From assembly GCA_910584475.1 (NCBI GenBank), contig CAJUBD010000002.1, forward strand, positions 168,019 to 232,018: 64,000 nucleotides of DNA, in the 5' to 3' direction. Each line of letters begins with the position of its first letter. Positions within the stretch are counted from its first letter, which is position 1. This document shows positions 62,064-64,000 of the stretch, piece by piece. The notes beneath the pieces are model-generated. The model searched no databases. It was not told the origin of the DNA and worked only from the letters and a program-made list of their open reading frames with translations. This DNA is from an uncultured Treponema sp. GTDB lineage: Bacteria; Spirochaetota; Spirochaetia; Treponematales; Treponemataceae. The position numbers were made by a program, and so were the translations under genes.

Positions 62064-63257
62064 TTATTTGGTTGTTTTACTGCAACTCTCTACATAACTA
62101 CATTTTTTATAGTTTAAATTTTCTTTTATAAAATTACGAGCATTGGTTCCCATCGTAACACGCAGACTTTTGTTTCTCATTAATTCTTTTAGTCTTATCT
62201 CATAATCCTGTGGCAGAACACAATGATAGTAGTCCCTCCCATTTTTTGCGTTAATACCTTCTATTCCGATATCATTTGTAAGAACCGGCATTCCTGCCGA
62301 CATAGCTTCAATAACTTTGATTTTCACGCCAGCACCATGTATTAAAGGCACTGCCATACAAAGAGCATTTTGATAATAATAATCAATTTTGGAGAAATCC
62401 ACAAAACCTGTCATGACAACTTTTTCAGAAGCAAATATTTTTATAGAATCTGGAACACCACCACCCATTACTACAAATTTAACATCTGGAACAAGTGGCA
62501 TTACTTTTTCTATAAACCAAGCCACGGCCTCGATATTTTCCAAACGTTTCATAAAACCAAGAAATACAACTGTATTTTCTTTTGGTTCGCTTATCGGAAG
62601 ATAAAAATAATCATGATAATACGGAACTATAACTCTACACTTTTTAATACCAAGATATAATTCTTCAATCAATTTTTTATCTTTATTACTTATAACAACA
62701 ATCTCGTCTAATTGATGGAAATACTTTTTATCAGCAGCCAAAAGCCTTTTATAAGAAAATAGATAAATTAATTTCCTGAATGGATTTTTTGAAAATTTAT
62801 AATAGCGATACAATGATTGATATTTTACATCTTGCTCCACAACGCTATAGAATGCATGCGGAAAAATTTCCTTTATCTTGGGAAGCATAAAACAAGTTTC
62901 TTCCCAATCAAAAACCACCCTATCAGGTAAGAATCCTTCATTTTTTATCTTTATACAAATTTCACATACTTTATTAATGCTTTCTTTGGAGATAAAACCA
63001 TATGTCAAAGAGCTAAATTTATTTAAAATTTTTGAAAACAAACTTTTTCTAGGTGAAGATACAACATATCCGCAAAGTCCATCCTCTTTCATAAAAGAAA
63101 AGAGTTTTGATTCGGAATGTCCACAAGAACAAATTATTTTAAGATTTACATTGCTGTCTTCTTTTAGTTTTTTCACATAATAGTGAGCAGTTTGCCCACC
63201 AGCATGTGGTGATTTGGAAACAGGAACAATAGGGGAAATATAAAGGATGCTAATCAT
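62064..63257 (-). CDS. GT4 family glycosyltransferase
   Basis: 397 aa GT-B protein. N-terminal SILYISPIVPVSKSPHAGGQ (donor-binding loop region), central VVFLGFMKRLENIEAVAWFI, and GAGVKIKVIEAMSAGMPVLT with the EAM motif and acid residue of family 4. It extends a surface glycan using an activated sugar. The 43-bp spacer before the polymerase-like gene suggests one operon. Confidence 0.88.
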   Translation of the reverse strand: MISILYISPIVPVSKSPHAGGQTAHYYVKKLKEDSNVNLKIICSCGHSESKLFSFMKEDGLCGYVVSSPRKSLFSKILNKFSSLTYGFISKESINKVCEICIKIKNEGFLPDRVVFDWEETCFMLPKIKEIFPHAFYSVVEQDVKYQSLYRYYKFSKNPFRKLIYLFSYKRLLAADKKYFHQLDEIVVISNKDKKLIEELYLGIKKCRVIVPYYHDYFYLPISEPKENTVVFLGFMKRLENIEAVAWFIEKVMPLVPDVKFVVMGGGVPDSIKIFASEKVVMTGFVDFSKIDYYYQNALCMAVPLIHGAGVKIKVIEAMSAGMPVLTNDIGIEGINAKNGRDYYHCVLPQDYEIRLKELMRNKSLRVTMGTNARNFIKENLNYKKCSYVESCSKTTK

Positions 63258-63260
63258 AGT

Positions 63261-64000
63261 TTACTTCATCCCCCTCAGAATTGTTTTTAACTTTTTATCA
63301 AATGTAATAGGAGTAACTTTTAGAACAGCGATTACCATAGATTTTCTTAATCCTAGAAATCTCATACTAGTAAATATTTTTAGAGGATAAACTTTTATTC
63401 TTTTTTTGATATTTTCATCGAGACTATCAAAGTACTTAGATACAAGAGAATACAAATACATCGCATCGCAAAAGTTAGAAAGCACTTTATCATATCTATA
63501 TTTCTCTTTCGCATAATCAAAGAACTTCAAGTTTTTTTCTTTCATTTCATTTGGAGGCTTATGTGTTAGAGAGTTTTCAACTTGGCGATAAAAATAAAAC
63601 TTCTGCACAGTAATTTTTATTTTTTCTAAAACAGGAATCAAATCAAAAATAAATCCAACATCTTCAAGAAAAGAAAAATTTTCATTATATCGAATCTTTT
63701 GACTTTCAATTATGGAACGACGAACTAAAATAGTTCTTGGCATTGAATGCACAGAAAAAATATTTTTAAGCAATTTTCTTTCCCATGTGCCAATATGTTG
63801 AATACAATCATGTCGATAACAAAGGCGCATAGGAATCAGATTTGATTCACTCTCATTTAAAATAAAACCTGACGATTCAAACATATCAATATCTTTTATT
63901 TCAGTCTCGTTCATAAAAAATTCAAAGGTTTCCAATGCTATGTAATCATCTCCATCCACAAAGCACACATACTCACCGTGCGCCACATCAAGACCCGCGT
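63261..64000 (-). CDS. GT2 glycosyltransferase, N-terminus beyond the window
   Basis: Partial: the frame is open to the window edge, reading GLDVAHGEYVCFVDGDDYIA with the DxD motif, so the N-terminal 80 or so residues lie outside. SFLEDVGFIFDLIPVLEK carries the second acidic motif. The C-terminal part is long and basic. First visible gene of the glycan operon; only 3 nt separate it from the GT4 gene. Confidence 0.85.
   Translation of the reverse strand, partial: AGLDVAHGEYVCFVDGDDYIALETFEFFMNETEIKDIDMFESSGFILNESESNLIPMRLCYRHDCIQHIGTWERKLLKNIFSVHSMPRTILVRRSIIESQKIRYNENFSFLEDVGFIFDLIPVLEKIKITVQKFYFYRQVENSLTHKPPNEMKEKNLKFFDYAKEKYRYDKVLSNFCDAMYLYSLVSKYFDSLDENIKKRIKVYPLKIFTSMRFLGLRKSMVIAVLKVTPITFDKKLKTILRGMK

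Overview
The window looks like a chromosome segment from a Treponema-type spirochaete. Supporting this are an AT-rich composition with a uniform core-gene codon style, a GreA protein with a very long helical-repeat N-terminus, a 6-phosphofructokinase of the GGDG/PKT type, and a homopolymer-tract surface lipoprotein. The genus is an inference from gene content; no rRNA or tRNA gene is visible.

Layout. 1-3.2 kb: degraded gene tails, ettA and a dead IS200-type transposase. 3.2-16 kb: housekeeping genes (greA-TPR, rlmB, ychJ-like, tetR-type, rlmL, a HEPN/MNT pair, pfkA, dnaX-ybaB-recR). 16-19 kb: a graveyard of small accessory genes with a helicase tail and two frameshifted genes. 19-25 kb: metabolic and hydrolase genes including metA. 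25-31 kb: a tolC-adaptor-RND efflux operon whose pump carries an in-frame stop. 31-42 kb: a Nif11-like peptide gene, an EAL phosphodiesterase, an oxidoreductase, a broken hicB, a prenyl synthase, rseC-like, a threonine-synthase-like protein, and an FtsH-like ATPase coupled to a DNA methyltransferase. 42-52 kb: a phase-variable lipoprotein (off), a regulator, gatC-gatA, a MocR regulator divergent from pdxK, and a macrodomain gene. 52-56 kb: an XRE regulator flanked by palindrome arrays, and a secreted transglutaminase-like protein. 56-64 kb: a surface-glycan cluster on the minus strand (heptose genes, glycosyltransferases, a polymerase-like membrane protein).

The most unusual content is a family of dispersed, modular hairpin elements. 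A unit of about 145 bp carries four hairpins in fixed order (A-B-C-D). The loops are conserved between copies, while the stems differ in sequence but stay self-complementary. Two copies, at 35671-35963 and 55970-56262, each interrupt a recognisable reading frame (hicB and an epimerase-like tail) at a GAA|GG target. Both insertions are 293 bp and removing either one restores the frame. The two units lie in opposite order in the two copies, as if a circular two-unit molecule had opened at either unit boundary. Other copies sit at the 3' ends of genes and rewrite their last codons.

A second theme is transcription start at the start codon: seven genes have a good -10 box ending exactly 6 nt before ATG and no Shine-Dalgarno sequence, which predicts leaderless mRNAs. 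A third theme is homopolymer frameshifts: G9 in a lipoprotein, A6 in an XRE gene and T7 in a small gene.
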